From Adiantum capillus-veneris (taxonomy: Eukaryota > Streptophyta > Polypodiopsida > Polypodiales > Pteridaceae), in the NCBI GenBank assembly GCA_014529385.2, contig CM043969.1:14631446-14695445 (forward strand): 64,000 nucleotides of DNA, read 5' to 3'. The first letter of the stretch is position 1, and the number at the start of each line of letters is the position of its first letter. A model generated the notes under the pieces. The model searched no databases. It was not told the origin of the DNA and saw only the letters and a list, made by a program, of their open reading frames with translations. A program made the position numbers and the translations under genes. This document shows positions 23,461 to 34,854 of the stretch, piece by piece.

Positions 23461-26378
23461 GTTATGTAAGGGAAGAAAGCTACAATTTACAAAGAATGAT
23501 TACGCATATAGGAGTTTCAAAAGGGGCATGCAAGTGACATTCCCTTATTTTTCCTAGTAAATTCCTTGAAAATAGGCATTATTCTCTTCATCAAATACAT
23601 CCCCATATGCAAATGCCTTGCACAATTGAAAGGCTAGCCGCTGCACTCCTTCCAAGCATGTCACTTTCACCATATTCCAACTGCCTAACATTAGTGCACT
23701 CAATGTACATCCTAGGCTTTAGGGACTCTTGGGACTGTGCCTACGACGTTAACATGACATTGCCTCATTCTGCAAGCACAAGTTTGTATCTCTAACAAAC
23801 ATTGTGAAAAATGGAAGAATTTCAATACCTTATGCTCATGTGAGAATGAGAAAACCCACTTTCAAAGTATACCCACCCTCAAGCTTCTAGAACAAGGAGA
23901 AAAGTAACAATGGCCTACATAAGAAGATTTGAGTGTGTGTAACCCACTACTCAATTGTCCTCTCTACATTAGTCCAAAAACAAGTGTCAACTTTCTCTCA
24001 CAGTGGCGTATATGTACAAAAGCCAATGAGCAATCAGTTCTTCTTATCTTATTAGAAAAAGGGGAAGAAAACAAGTTTGCCATCATCCACTTGCCATGTG
24101 GCACACTTTATTCTTCCCAATAATTCAAGTTGAGGTCCTATTTTAGGGTTTTAGGGTGTTATTTTACTTTACCTTGAGGCACGGCCACTGTTGAGAGCTC
24201 ATTACCTTCTAAACCTCAGTCATCTCCTCCAGGATTTTGAGCTCTTATTAAGCTCCCCTTCAGCTCAGATATATACACAAATAACTGTGATCTCAAAAGT
24301 CTGTCGAGATCTAGAATACTAATGGCTAGACTTGCAATGTAGTCAATGCGCAAATGGAATTACAATACATTAAACCTTAGAAGACTGAATTACATCCGCA
24401 TCAAGAGCTACCAATAACATTACAAGGGTGCATGGTGCCTCTATAGTAATTTCCAAGTATTTGGAAAGGGAAATCTCTTATCTTCCAGGGACTTCCAATA
24501 CAGTGAAAAGAAAAAGAAACCTTCCTTACATGACTTATTTAGAGAAATTCACCAACGCCCATGATTAAGAAACAGTCCTTATATTCCAAAATTCCCAGGC
24601 AGGCATAGGTGCATAATAGGTTTCTAATCCAAGCATAAAACATGACATTTAAGAGAGATCTTTACAAAACCAATTACCTGTAAATGACTATTGCAAGACT
24701 ACAAGAGATACCATTTAATGGGAAAATACAAGTTTATATAAATGTGAAAACCTATGTCAGAACGACAAAAGATGCCATAAAATAAGCAAAGCCAAGTTCC
24801 CCAACAAATCCATTGTATATGGCCTTTGCCAATCACTATGAACCAGAGCTTGCTTTACACCCTCATTAGTAAATAAGAAAACACATAATGCCTGTTGGAA
24901 AAACGAACAGAAATAATTACTTGCGAATCAGATTGGAGATAAATTCACTGAGCTGCTCTGATCCACTAGTACGTGACATACCTGGTGAACACGGTCATGA
25001 ATCACACCGCTCACTAAAACGCAGCACTACTGTGAAGGGAGAACTTTGACAAGGCAGTCCAATCTTTACTTGAAACTGGTGGCATCCGCATCACCCATGC
25101 CATTATTACCCCTTTCTTTTTGGGTGGATCGGCACGCTTATCATGCAATGCATTCAGCCCAACAAGGACAACACACTCTTTGTCTTTATCTGGTAAGAAT
25201 TAGCGTCCCTCTTCTCGTCTTCAAGATGATACCTGCCTTGTGCCATTTCGCATGCAAAATTGAAAGTGTAACACAAAGTGGAGTCTTTGTAGAAGCTCTC
25301 TGCCATACTCGTTCATTCTTCTCTTTTCGTACTTTTTTCACACAAATGGTTTCTTCCCACACACCTTCAGGAGAGAGTTAATCACGCTTCAAACCCCACA
25401 AACAGTGAGCACAAATGCCAACATTCCTCACTGTGGATCGTATGTTCAGCAAACATTTCAGCTCTCATCTGAGTAGAAAAGACGTTGCTGGGCAAGTGGT
25501 TAGTGTGTGAGTGAGGAGATTAAGGTAATGAATTCCTAACCAAGCTCCCATTGGTAAGCCAATTTCACATTACAACACTGACAGTCTTAGTACATTTTTG
25601 GGCTTCCACAAAATGTAATGTGGCATTATCACCATGGCATGCAACCAGTTAGTGGTTGTATGAGGTGGTTGTTTGTTGATCCAAAGTCCTCAATCCCAAC
25701 ATTGATTCATCAATACAAGAAAACAATATGGAAATATTCCTCCAAGTAATTTTTCTTTGTTGGAACCTTTATTCCTTGGAGAGTAAAAGGAGTGGCTGCT
25801 ACAGCAATTTCTTTGTCCACTCATTTCCTGGATGTGGGTAGGTGTAATATTTGAATAGGAAGGTTCGATTTCATACATGTCGAGGCATAATTTTGGAAAA
25901 TTGGAAAAAATAACTCCAGTCAACAGAAGACTGGCCAGTGCAGGTCTCTTACCCTTTTAAAAGCACCCTACACTGTTACATGAGCACCCATGCCCTAACA
26001 AACCATACCAGAATCATGGGAACCCTCACCCTGAATATAAGCAAATGAGAGAGTGTGTCGCAGAGCCAATATCTGTAGTCTACAAGCCGATTGGAAAGCC
26101 CCCGCATCATCATCACATGTTAATTCTGCATAACAAGCATACGCACAAGCATCATTCAAACATAAACAATCAATCATCACACTAGGTGTATAAATATCAA
26201 TACCATCCAAAACGCATTGCGTACCATTTAATCACATTGTACACCAATCATGGGTACATTTATGCCAATATCATCGTCTCGTATGAAAGCAGGCAACCAC
26301 ATACCGAGTTTTAGCAGCTTGAGAAGGCAGCATTTATGGTTGCACTACCTTGCATGAGCAGGTTGTAACCTTTTTCTT
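21081..26378. other. Intergenic sequence downstream of HCF145, nothing recognised
   Basis: Five kilobases without a recognisable gene. It contains an imperfect (GA)n at 21989-22024 and an uninterrupted G run at 23427-23458, which may be an assembly or sequencing artefact. The longest open frame (25046-25381 plus, 111 codons) has no identifiable domain and a composition typical of chance frames. Confidence 0.45.
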
Positions 26379-28430
26379 CTACCAATCTGGCTCTGAATCC
26401 TCAAAATCTTGCTTTTCAACATCAGACTCTGCAAGATCTCCAACCAACGTGAGCCATTTCACTGATTCTTGTGGTACGCCTATATGGTATGGCTTAACAT
26501 TAGGAGCTAACACCGTGTCCTTTCCCGATTGCTTCTTGCCACGACGCTTTCGCATATTTGATCCTTTTGGCACTAGACCCAAAATTCTGGCCGTTTCCGA
26601 GGCACCTCCCCATTTCTCGTAAGCACGAGAAAGGCCGAATTTGCCTGAGCACAAAAAGATTTGAAAAAAAAAAAAAGAGATAACTGTGATTTAAGTTACC
26701 AGTAGTGCACACATGAACTGTTGCATTGATGAATCATAATACAATACTAACCTAAGCGCTCTATGGATAGCCGGCTTGGTAAAACATCTGGATCACATCC
26801 TGTTTCTTTCTGTGCAGCAATTACCTGGAAAGTGTCCCTCACCAACCTTGAGAGATTACGATGTGAAAAAACAAAAGACTACTTGACTTGCTGCAAGCAA
26901 AAGGTCATACCAAAGCAGCTGACTTTATACCAAAAACATTCCCTGATGAGGCACACAAAGATTTCACTTAATGCAGAGAACACGACAAATCAATCAACAT
27001 GTTTGCACAAACACTGACACTCAATAGACATAAAGTCTAACAACTACACAACCCTTAACCACCATTATAGTGATTGCATGGCATGCCTTTCTGTGTTGTC
27101 AGGTCTTTATCTGACTGAATCTTGGATCCTTATTTCCCCACTGGTTATTCAACAGAGAGTGTAGAAGAGCTTTCACAATCTTAAATTAGGATCTTGGCCA
27201 TTATCAACTGTTTTAAGATGGACAAATAAGCCTCTGAATACAGGATTGCAAGAACGTCATAAACTTTCCTACTAGTGTCATCATAGATTATTGATTGCAA
27301 ATACATATGCAAGATTGTAAAAGCCATAGATTAGAGACTCATCAATGCCTTCACACCACACATAGCAACAGACAGTCAGAGAGGACCATTATATTGGAGG
27401 CTGGAATGAAAACAGAATGCATCAAACAGAAAGTCCACTTGCTTAGGACAAGGTTCTGAGGCTTGTAGCACCAAGTACAATGATTCTTGGAAAATAATAT
27501 GCACAATTATTGACAGAACAATTCAATGACAGCAATTAACATTTTGAACCAAGGGGATGAAATAGCACCTCATTTCGCAGGTTTTGTATATCGTCCCAAT
27601 ACCCACGTGGTTTTCGTTCATCATAAGACAAAGAAAGCTTCAATCTTGCAGCCACTGTGCTAAATCCACCAACAGCTTTGATAGCCTTTTCAAGATCAGT
27701 GCGCCAATGCTTGCGCAGAAGCTGTCTCTTTGGCATTATTCCTTCGCTTCCATAAGCTGCTATGAAATCCCTAATCTCTCGTTCTAACACACCAAAATCA
27801 TCCCTCAAACCTTGGATGCGAGGACCACGACCCATTCGTTTCTTAGACAAATCAGTTGATGAGCCTTTGTGAGTAAGTGCATCTCGATCATCTTCTCTTT
27901 TTGAATTAGTGTCAAAATTTTCAGCTTCAATTAGGTTAAGCTTTGCACAGATGCTTGGCTCCACTGACTCAGTTAAAGAAATGAGGTCAGGAATTTCCAT
28001 TGAAACAGAGCTTGAACTGTTTGCTGAACTCTCCACCTTGTCGCGAATAGCACAAAGATTTGAAGGAAGGTCTTCATATATAACCTGCATACAACAATCC
28101 ATTAACATAAACATTAAAAAACATGGTACAATCAAGAACACGGCTAATTTTGGAAAAAGGCTGTTGAATCATGGAAATTACTTCCTCAACAAGGGATTCT
28201 GCAAGAATGCAGTCTTTCCAAATCTTAGTCTCTACTGTGTATTTCAACACCGTGTGCTGAGCCCCAAGTTCATTAAGCGTCCACCTTCCTTGAAAAAAGT
28301 CAAAGTCTCCCTCAACTTGTTTGAAAGAGATCTCTTGTTCTGGCTGCTCCCACAAGTCAAGAATTACCCGAGCATGAAGAACCATGTATAAGAGGCATTT
28401 GCAACCCTCCTGATGAATCAAAATTCTCTT
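26379..28430 (-). CDS. HCF145: HCF145-like plastid mRNA-stabilising protein, 3' exons
   Basis: Four minus-strand exons join with GT-AG borders: 28430-28182 (start could be 28427), 28084-27569, 26824-26752 and 26644-26379, ending at TAG. They encode about 367 residues. The first exon is the end of a START/polyketide-cyclase-like (SRPBCC) domain (QEGCKCLLYMVLHARVILDL, then VEGDFDFFQGRW), continuing into YEDLPSNLCAIRD. After a low-complexity linker come two related repeats, one ending KPRGYWDD and one with LPSRLSIERLGKFGLSRAYE...KWGGASE. They match the transcript-binding motif repeats described for HCF145, a nuclear-encoded chloroplast protein that binds the psaA 5' UTR and stabilises the psaA-psaB-rps14 transcript for photosystem I. 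Arabidopsis HCF145 is roughly twice as long, so the transit peptide and the rest of the N-terminal half should lie upstream. I did not find them. No stop or frameshift is seen. Confidence 0.88.
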
Positions 28431-28561
28431 CTTAAAATGCAGAGAAAGCATAAGAATCTAGTTAATGGAGTATGGGCAAAATAATCTTGTGCATTGTCTT
28501 TTAGGTTTTGTGTGCATGCATGCACATATCTAAAAATGAATGTGTGTGCAAGCGCATGCCC

Positions 28562-28572
28562 GGGGGGGGGGG

Positions 28573-28611
<39 letters not shown>
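28562..28611. repeat. G14 run joined to (GA)n
   Basis: A G homopolymer passes into about 18 GA units. It lies 130 bp upstream of the first visible HCF145 exon, inside the presumed intron. Confidence 0.9.
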
Positions 28612-28612
<1 letters not shown>

Positions 28613-28866
28613 ATTGAAGAAACGCATGCTAACACATGGAACGATCCAAAGAACCAACTAAATAATGCCACACTAAAGCAATTACGAAAAATACTCATGA
28701 CCATACAAGCTCACCCTAATTAAGAAAGAAATGTAAGAAAGGATACATAAATTGCACATAGACCTTCCCTTGGTGCCCGCCTCCCTTGAGATTGGTAGCA
28801 TGAGTTAGTTTGGTATGGCACATATGCAGACAAGCTTACAAGTGCGCACCGAATCTACCTACTTAT

Positions 28867-28877
28867 CTCTGATACCA
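28867..28877 (-). other. PBS-like motif, possible LTR relic
   Basis: The minus strand reads TGGTATCAGAG, the tRNA-iMet primer motif, preceded by TTCACATG. An LTR would have to end just to the right (about 28880), next to the inverted repeat. No second LTR or coding region of such an element was identified, so this may be a solitary remnant. Confidence 0.4.
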
Positions 28878-28902
28878 CATGTGAACTATGGAGGATCGAA
28901 AT

Positions 28903-29174
28903 AAACATTAAACAACATAATGAAGACAACACCTGAAAAGAAACACAACTTACTTGGTGGACTAAAGAGAGCTTCAAGCTTGAAAATTGTACATACATTG
29001 GTTTGGAGCTTCTCTTCTATACCAGGAGTGAACTTGCTCTCCTGATCACTGAGCACTCCTAGTATAAAAGAGAGGCTACAAACCAATGTACATACAAGTT
29101 TCAAGCACTCTTTAGTCCACCAAGTAAGTTGTGTTTCTTTTCATGTGTTGTCTTCAATATGTTGTTTAATATTG
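28903..29174. repeat. Long inverted repeat (hairpin), arms ~125 bp
   Basis: The left arm 28903-29030 is about 90 % complementary to the right arm 29054-29174, with only about 23 bp between them. The stretch GAAAAGAAACACAACTTACT in the left arm is matched exactly by its complement in the right. Transcription from either strand would give a nearly continuous hairpin. It could be a foldback transposon, a recent inverted duplication or a small-RNA precursor. The sequence does not decide. Confidence 0.85.
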
Positions 29175-29189
29175 GCTTGTGTCCTCATC

Positions 29190-29460
29190 AATGAAGTGGG
29201 GAGATTAAGCTGTCAAAGCCCTAACTATCTCCCAAGTAGCGCACCTTTCAGACTGTCCCTTCCATTTACAAAATTTTCCTCGATAGGCACAATAGTGTCA
29301 GCTTCACATAGTTTTTCTTTAAGGTAATTGCCATGAAATACTGGATGCGATACTATCATCCAAGGGAAGATCCAATTCATAGGCAACAAGGTCTACTTTT
29401 TGTGTGATCAAGAATGGACCACAAAATCTAGCTACACGCTTATAATGCTTTCCAATTCAC
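29190..29460 (-). pseudogene. Ty3/gypsy integrase C-terminus relic
   Basis: The minus strand from about 29420 reads VAYELDLP, followed further left by ATWEIVRAL. These resemble the two landmarks of the gypsy integrase tail (VAYKLxLP and ATWExxxxL). Stops and frame changes occur in between. It is probably the far end of the gypsy relic whose integrase core lies at 31355-31576, with about 1.8 kb of other sequence inserted between. Confidence 0.5.
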
Positions 29461-29479
29461 ATAGTCTTCAAATGTAAGG

Positions 29480-30640
29480 TGCAGCGGAATGAATGTTTGC
29501 GCTTTGCTCAAGATGAGTGCTCCGAATTGTGCTCAAGGTTCCTTTTGTTCTTATGGAAGGTAGAGCCTTCCGTTCTTAATGAGAGAATGCTATGATCACA
29601 AACAAAGTGAATGGACATTGTACGTGCAAGTGTATGAGACTGAGAGATAGAGAGAGAGAAGAGAATACGACACCAAAGACGTTGTAAAACCCTCCTCCGA
29701 AGGCCCCACTCTCGTCGGCGAGAGTGGTCTACTTATGATTGCACAAATGGGTACAATGATGGTGCATGGAAACTAATGCAACTTGGGACTATGCCGGTGA
29801 CGATGTCGACGACGACGATGCGACGACGACGTGCTGAAAACGCAGATGCTGAAATCTGCGTTTTCTGGGCTGAAACTGTAAACCTTGCGGAAACTGACCG
29901 TGCAGCGAGGAACTGCTACGGGAAGGTGAGATCTGCGAGGTTCGGGACTTGATCTGCGGGTACTAAAGGCTGAAAACTGAAAACGCTGGTCTTGTGGCTG
30001 ATTTTGTCGCGATGATCTGCAGAAACGCTGAGGTTGATCTGCAAATCAAAAACGCTAGGGGCTGAAATTGGTCTTTCTGTCGCCGTGGTTCTGCAAATGC
30101 AAAAACGCTAGGCTGATCTGCTGTGTAGCGATGGCGCCGGGGCTGATCTACTGTGCACCAACACGCCAGGGCTGATCTGATCCCAAAACGCTAGCTTTAG
30201 GCTTCTGCTCCAAAAACGCTAGGTCTCCTGGGGGGTTCTGCTGAGAAGTTGCCTGTTGAGCGTGGAGCTCCTGCTACCTCTTCTGCCATTTAGTGCTAAC
30301 TTGGGTTTGCTTATATATTTTCTTAGCAAAATTGCCCTACCTACTTTTGTTGGAAAGTCACTTAAATTAATAAGTGAAAAATGCCAAAAATAGGCTAAAT
30401 GCATTGGAAAATTCCCTAACTGATTCTAATGGATTCTGATGGGAATACTGATGATCATGCTGTGTGCAACCAAAGGATATGCATCTATACTAAGTGACTT
30501 GACATGTACAGTCTACGAATAGACTCACAAAAGTGCCAGATCACTCCTAAATCTAGACTGACTTGACTGATTGAACCCTTGTCGTGCTGTAGCTTGTCCA
30601 CGGTCACATAGGATTGGATGTGTCACGTGACATCGAACCT
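29480..30640. other. LTR-like block with repeated AAAACGCT(A/G)GG motifs
   Basis: There are no coding frames. The block is rich in CTGATCTG and CTGAAA and carries AAAACGCT-type 10-12-mers at about 29979, 30022, 30048, 30101, 30184 and 30211. A perfect 12-bp palindrome TGTCACGTGACA lies near 30620. It interrupts gypsy debris on both sides, so it may be a solo LTR or part of one. Its ends and target duplication could not be fixed. Confidence 0.45.
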
Positions 30641-31010
30641 TCACATAGACCCATTGTCCCACATCTCGAGTCCTTGGAGACCTCTTTTGATCAGCAAAAT
30701 CACGAGCTTTCCTTCATAGTAACAGGGGATGCGCTTTTTCTCGCTTCCCATCCCCACTTTTCCCTCCCCACTTGCCGTCCCGTCCTCCTTTTTACACTAA
30801 AATTCCATTTGAGCCCCGTTCCCCGTCTCGGAATGCGTCCATTGTGACTATGCTTTCCTTACACTATCCTCACATACGAGAAATCATGAGTTTGACAATC
30901 TTTGACTTTCTCTAAGCCAACATCAATAGGGGAGCTTGAATCTATACATCAGCATGAACGGGCTAAATTCAACAACAATAGGGGATTTAGGCTCATATCT
31001 ATACATCGGC

Positions 31011-31225
31011 TTAAATGGGCTAAATTTAGGCTAGATCCGGTTGCGAAACGCTTGTTACTATGATAGGCAAACTCTAACTACCAAAGATACCTTTCCCCAT
31101 CTATAAGCCCTCAACTTAAATGGGCTAAATTTAGGTTAGATCCGGTTGCGAAACGCTTGTTACTATGATAGGCAAACTCTTAACTTCCAAAGATATCTTT
31201 CCCCATCAGACTGCCTATGAGAGAT
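31011..31225. repeat. Two tandem copies, 105-bp period
   Basis: A unit starting TTAAATGGGCTAAATTTAGG at 31011 is repeated at 31116 with few differences. Each unit contains GATCCGGTTGCGAAACGCTTG and ends in CCCTCAACTT. Confidence 0.85.
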
Positions 31226-31354
31226 ATAAGCCCTCAACTTGTCTTTCTCTTCCAATATCTGATTACATCCTTTTAGTTTGTCTCACACAGAGGATGACAT
31301 ACTCAACTTCGCTTGAAAGTGAGTAAATACATTCCACCAAAATCTTCCACTGAA

Positions 31355-32293
31355 CTAGCTTTCCCAATCACTAACAATATCCTTTGGAAAACCATACAGC
31401 TTATAAAGCTGATCGACAAATAAAATTGCCAACTCATGGCTTTTTACCGTCCATTTCATGGGTACAAACTTTGCCATTTTGGTGAGTCTATCAACCACAA
31501 CCCAAATGGCATCGTTGCCACGACTATTATTTGGTAAACCAACTATAAAATCCATTAAAAAACACTCACTTGGCATCAGGGGTATCTAATGGATGGAGTA
31601 GGCTAGCTTTCTTAAGGCGCTCTTCTTCACATAGCTCTCTATGTAAAAGCACATTTTTGGACAATAGAAATATCGTTTGTACAATGCTACAGTTCTCTAA
31701 ATCGTTCGATCCTAGCGCTAAAAACATTGTGGCATTCAAAGAAAATCCTTTGTTGAATCTCATCAATTTTTGGCACGTAGACTTCTCCATTTCTAAACAA
31801 TAGTCCACCTTAAATGGAAAAATGTCTATGTCTCATCTCTTCTGTACAACTCAGTTGGGTCTCTGGATCACCCAAGCTTGTATATGAGTCGCAAAAAGAG
31901 AGATAGAAATCGTGAAAATTTCAGCCATGGACAAAGCATTAACCTCATATAATCCAACTAAGTCCATCAATAACTCGATTGTTGGATTCTTTCGTGTGAT
32001 GGATCTGAAAGTCAAACTCTTGCATAAGTTCAACCCAGCTAGCCTTCCGGCTCTAAGATTGCCCTAATCACAAACATAGCACAAAGAATGATGACCAGTC
32101 CATGCAACAAAGGTAGAGCCGTACAAATATTCAAAGCATGGACCATTGCATAAAGCTCTTGCTCATGCGTTGGATAACACATTTTAGCGTTAGAAAGTTC
32201 CTTGCTTTCAAACGCAACAAGACATTGTCGTGTCGTGGAAAGTAAATAAAAATGTTCACCTGACGTTTTATGCTTTTTGATATAGGGGAGCAA
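31355..32293 (-). pseudogene. Ty3/gypsy RNase H and integrase relic
   Basis: 32293-32039 has the RNase H stretch VAFESKELSNAKMCYPTHEQELYA. 31808-31566 resembles the zinc-binding start of integrase. 31576-31355 has the integrase core MDFIVGLPNNSRGNDAIWVVVDRLTK, with both the first catalytic Asp and the second (DIVSDWES region) in view. The pieces are in different frames and protease and RT are not seen. It is a dead, old insertion unrelated to the intact chromovirus. Confidence 0.8.
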
Positions 32294-32799
32294 ATACTAC
32301 AATGTATATAGTATCATATGTGTGAAAGCGGTTGCTTCCGTTGCAGTTGTGTACATACCTTATCAAGAAGACGAGTCCTTGGACCAGGCATCATTGCATG
32401 TTTTCTCACATTAGGAAATGCCTCCTTTGGGTTAATAGTATATATATAACAAGTGCATCATGATGGCACACTTGTTTCGTCTATAAATTTCAATGTGGAT
32501 GAGCATCGTCCAAAAATAGCAGCTGGCGTGCACAACCGTCAATGATGTATTTAAAGGTCATGACAAGTAGAGAAATAGGGTTAAACATAAAATTTGAGTT
32601 CGAGGGAATTTTTCCACAAATTTCAAGATTCTTCCCAACTTGTTTGGGCTTTCCACAGATCATGATGGTAAAAATAACACAATTTGGGTCAAAAATGGCT
32701 CAAACTGCCACATCGCACACGGTGGCGTGACTCTAAGCAAGGGGCCTACATATTCACGGCTGAATATCAACACATTCAACCTCTATGAGAAGGAATACA
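32294..32799. other. Unassigned stretch at left edge of chromovirus
   Basis: Nothing recognised. It ends with the left copy of the chromovirus target duplication CAGGC (32800-32804), and the original sequence continues at 41508. Confidence 0.45.
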
Positions 32800-32804
32800 C
32801 AGGC

Positions 32805-34281
32805 TGAAACCGGCCTGTTCAATCCAAAAAGGGCGGTAGACTTTACTTTAAACCTTGATTTAGTTTTCACCCATTATTAGTCGTCTATTTTACCAGTACT
32901 TTCAAGACACAACAAAGGGGAGAGGGATACAGGCTGCTAGATTGCACCTGTATGAGTAGACGGACACCAGATTGGCCCCTAACTTAGGCGCCCCTTTCGG
33001 TATTTCTTTATTGTTCAAAAGAGGGAATAAACGCTGTGGTTCCTACAAGCTGCCCCGCACAAACTCGGCTGAATTTCCACTGTTCCAGCTCGATTTCGGT
33101 AGCATAACTGTACTAGAACCCTTCACAATCAATATTCCCACGCATTGATCGACTTTCCCGACGCATACGGGCACATTGCAAAACTTGGCGAGAATCTGCA
33201 GCACGCTGAATTCTCTGTTTTCAGCCCTGAAAATGCGCCAGATCACCTGTACAGCGGTCCCCTTGCGTCCCCGAACCTCCTGGGGGTATTAGGGTCCGTT
33301 TAGGGCCAAAACCCTAAACCTGCAAAAATACACAGCAGGCTGTAATTCACTGTTTCGGGCTCCGTTTCGCGTGCCGGTCGCATCCCTAGCAAGTCCTCGA
33401 GCTCCCGCACCTGTAGGGCTACTTGCCCTTTGAATCGGACGAGATTTCTGGCGTGAAACCTCTCCGAATTCACCTGTACCTGCGGGGGGATTAGCCGCTA
33501 GCTAATCCAGTACCTGTGCAAGAGGCTCTTGCCTCGGCAATCGCGCATGAACCCACACAACTGTACATTGGTCAAATGAAAAGCCCACTAGAGGGGCATA
33601 ACATACTGCCAAAGGGGAGAGAGAGGGCAGTGCGTAGCGTGCAGGGCATCACTCCTGGCACCGCACTGTGCATAAGAGGGAAAGCAAGCACTCCATAGCT
33701 CTTAACCTGTGACAGAGACTTGCAAAATGAGCCTCCCAGCTATAAATCACGTTTTTGCCTTCTCTATAAGTAGTAAACTGGCCTCAGAGTGCCAAGTGTC
33801 ACTCATTTGTGCATTTTCCCGCTTTAGACCCTCGGGTCTAAAAATCTCTCACCTGCAGCCTCTGTTGACTTGGCCACAGAGTAACAAAATGATCCCCATG
33901 TCAAACTGCACGTAATGACGCGAAGACATTTTCAGGTCCCAAAATAGCAGTTCCCTAAATTTTAGGAGATGCTGCCATTATATCTTTCTAGGTCATCCGA
34001 CCCTCTTTGTACACTGCGGCCACATCCAGAACTGAAATGTAGCCTCTGTAGCAAAGGATTCCACTTTGGCTAGTCAATGACCCCACTTGGCTAACCATAG
34101 TCCTTGTCCAACCTTAGTGCTCTCTTGCCCTCAGGCCTGGACTCCCTCTGGACAGTTCCACACTAGCTATGCAATGCAGGGCAGTTAGATTTCCCGAGGG
34201 GTGTTTCCAAAAAGTGAAAGTAAATAGATAATAAGAAAGAAATCAACAAAAAGGATAGATAGTAGTCACACGCTGGTGACA
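32805..34281 (-). repeat. 3' LTR of chromovirus
   Basis: 1477 bp, TG...CA. The same length as, and practically identical to, the right LTR. Short open frames in it occur identically in the other LTR and are not genes. Confidence 0.96.
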
Positions 34282-34293
34282 TACCCCCCTCTT
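34282..34293 (-). other. Polypurine tract of chromovirus
   Basis: The minus strand reads AAGAGGGGGGTA directly before the 3' LTR. Confidence 0.8.
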
Positions 34294-34854
34294 GAAATCT
34301 CAAACGTCCTCGTTTGCATCTATGTCGTACATGCTCACTGTCAACACTGATGTATTCAACACCTGTCGACACATATACGACACATACATGCTCATTGTCA
34401 ACCCTGGTGTATTCAACACCTCGTCGACTCATGTATTGCCTGCGTGTGAACCCTGTCCCAATGACATAGTGGTAGATTCGCACTCTGCCATTGCTTTGAG
34501 TCACTAACTTTCCAATGACAAAATGGTAGCTGCACATTTTGCCACTGTCTTATAGTACACGTTGGATCCCGTAACACTTTCGAGCATACCCAAACCGACA
34601 GTTTAAGAATGCAGTTACACATGTACTCTTTAATAGAAGCAATCACTGTATCCTTGACAAATTGACAAGAAATACTCACTTCTATAGCACTAACCAAACT
34701 TTTGGACATTCCATAAGAGCAATTGCCAAACTGACAATCTGTACAGCTCTAACATTCATGTAACAGGTATTTGATTTGAGCTCACTTTAAATACCATGTA
34801 CATCATTTGTTTCAGAAGCCATTGTCACACTGACAATCCATGTAGCTTTGAAAC
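34294..34854 (-). other. Chromovirus 3' untranslated region with 57-bp repeat
   Basis: About 560 bp lie between the gag-pol stop and the polypurine tract. CATGCTCA(C/T)TGTCAAC with GTATTCAACACCT occurs at about 34330 and again 57 bp further on. No second gene such as env is present: frames of 98-124 codons here lack a signal peptide or membrane segment. Confidence 0.7.

Noticed and set aside
24128..24160. Interstitial telomere repeat (TTTAGGG)
   Set aside because: Only about two imperfect units are present.
25046..25381. 111-codon plus-strand ORF as a gene
   Set aside because: No domain, no splice or homology support. The composition is like chance frames of this AT-rich DNA.
33043..33915. 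Short ORFs duplicated at 40264-41136
   Set aside because: They are the two copies of the chromovirus LTR, so the duplication has nothing to do with coding.
34163..34709. Possible env-like gene in the chromovirus 3' region
   Set aside because: Frames of 98-124 codons have no signal peptide or fusion or membrane segment pattern and overlap LTR and repeat sequence.
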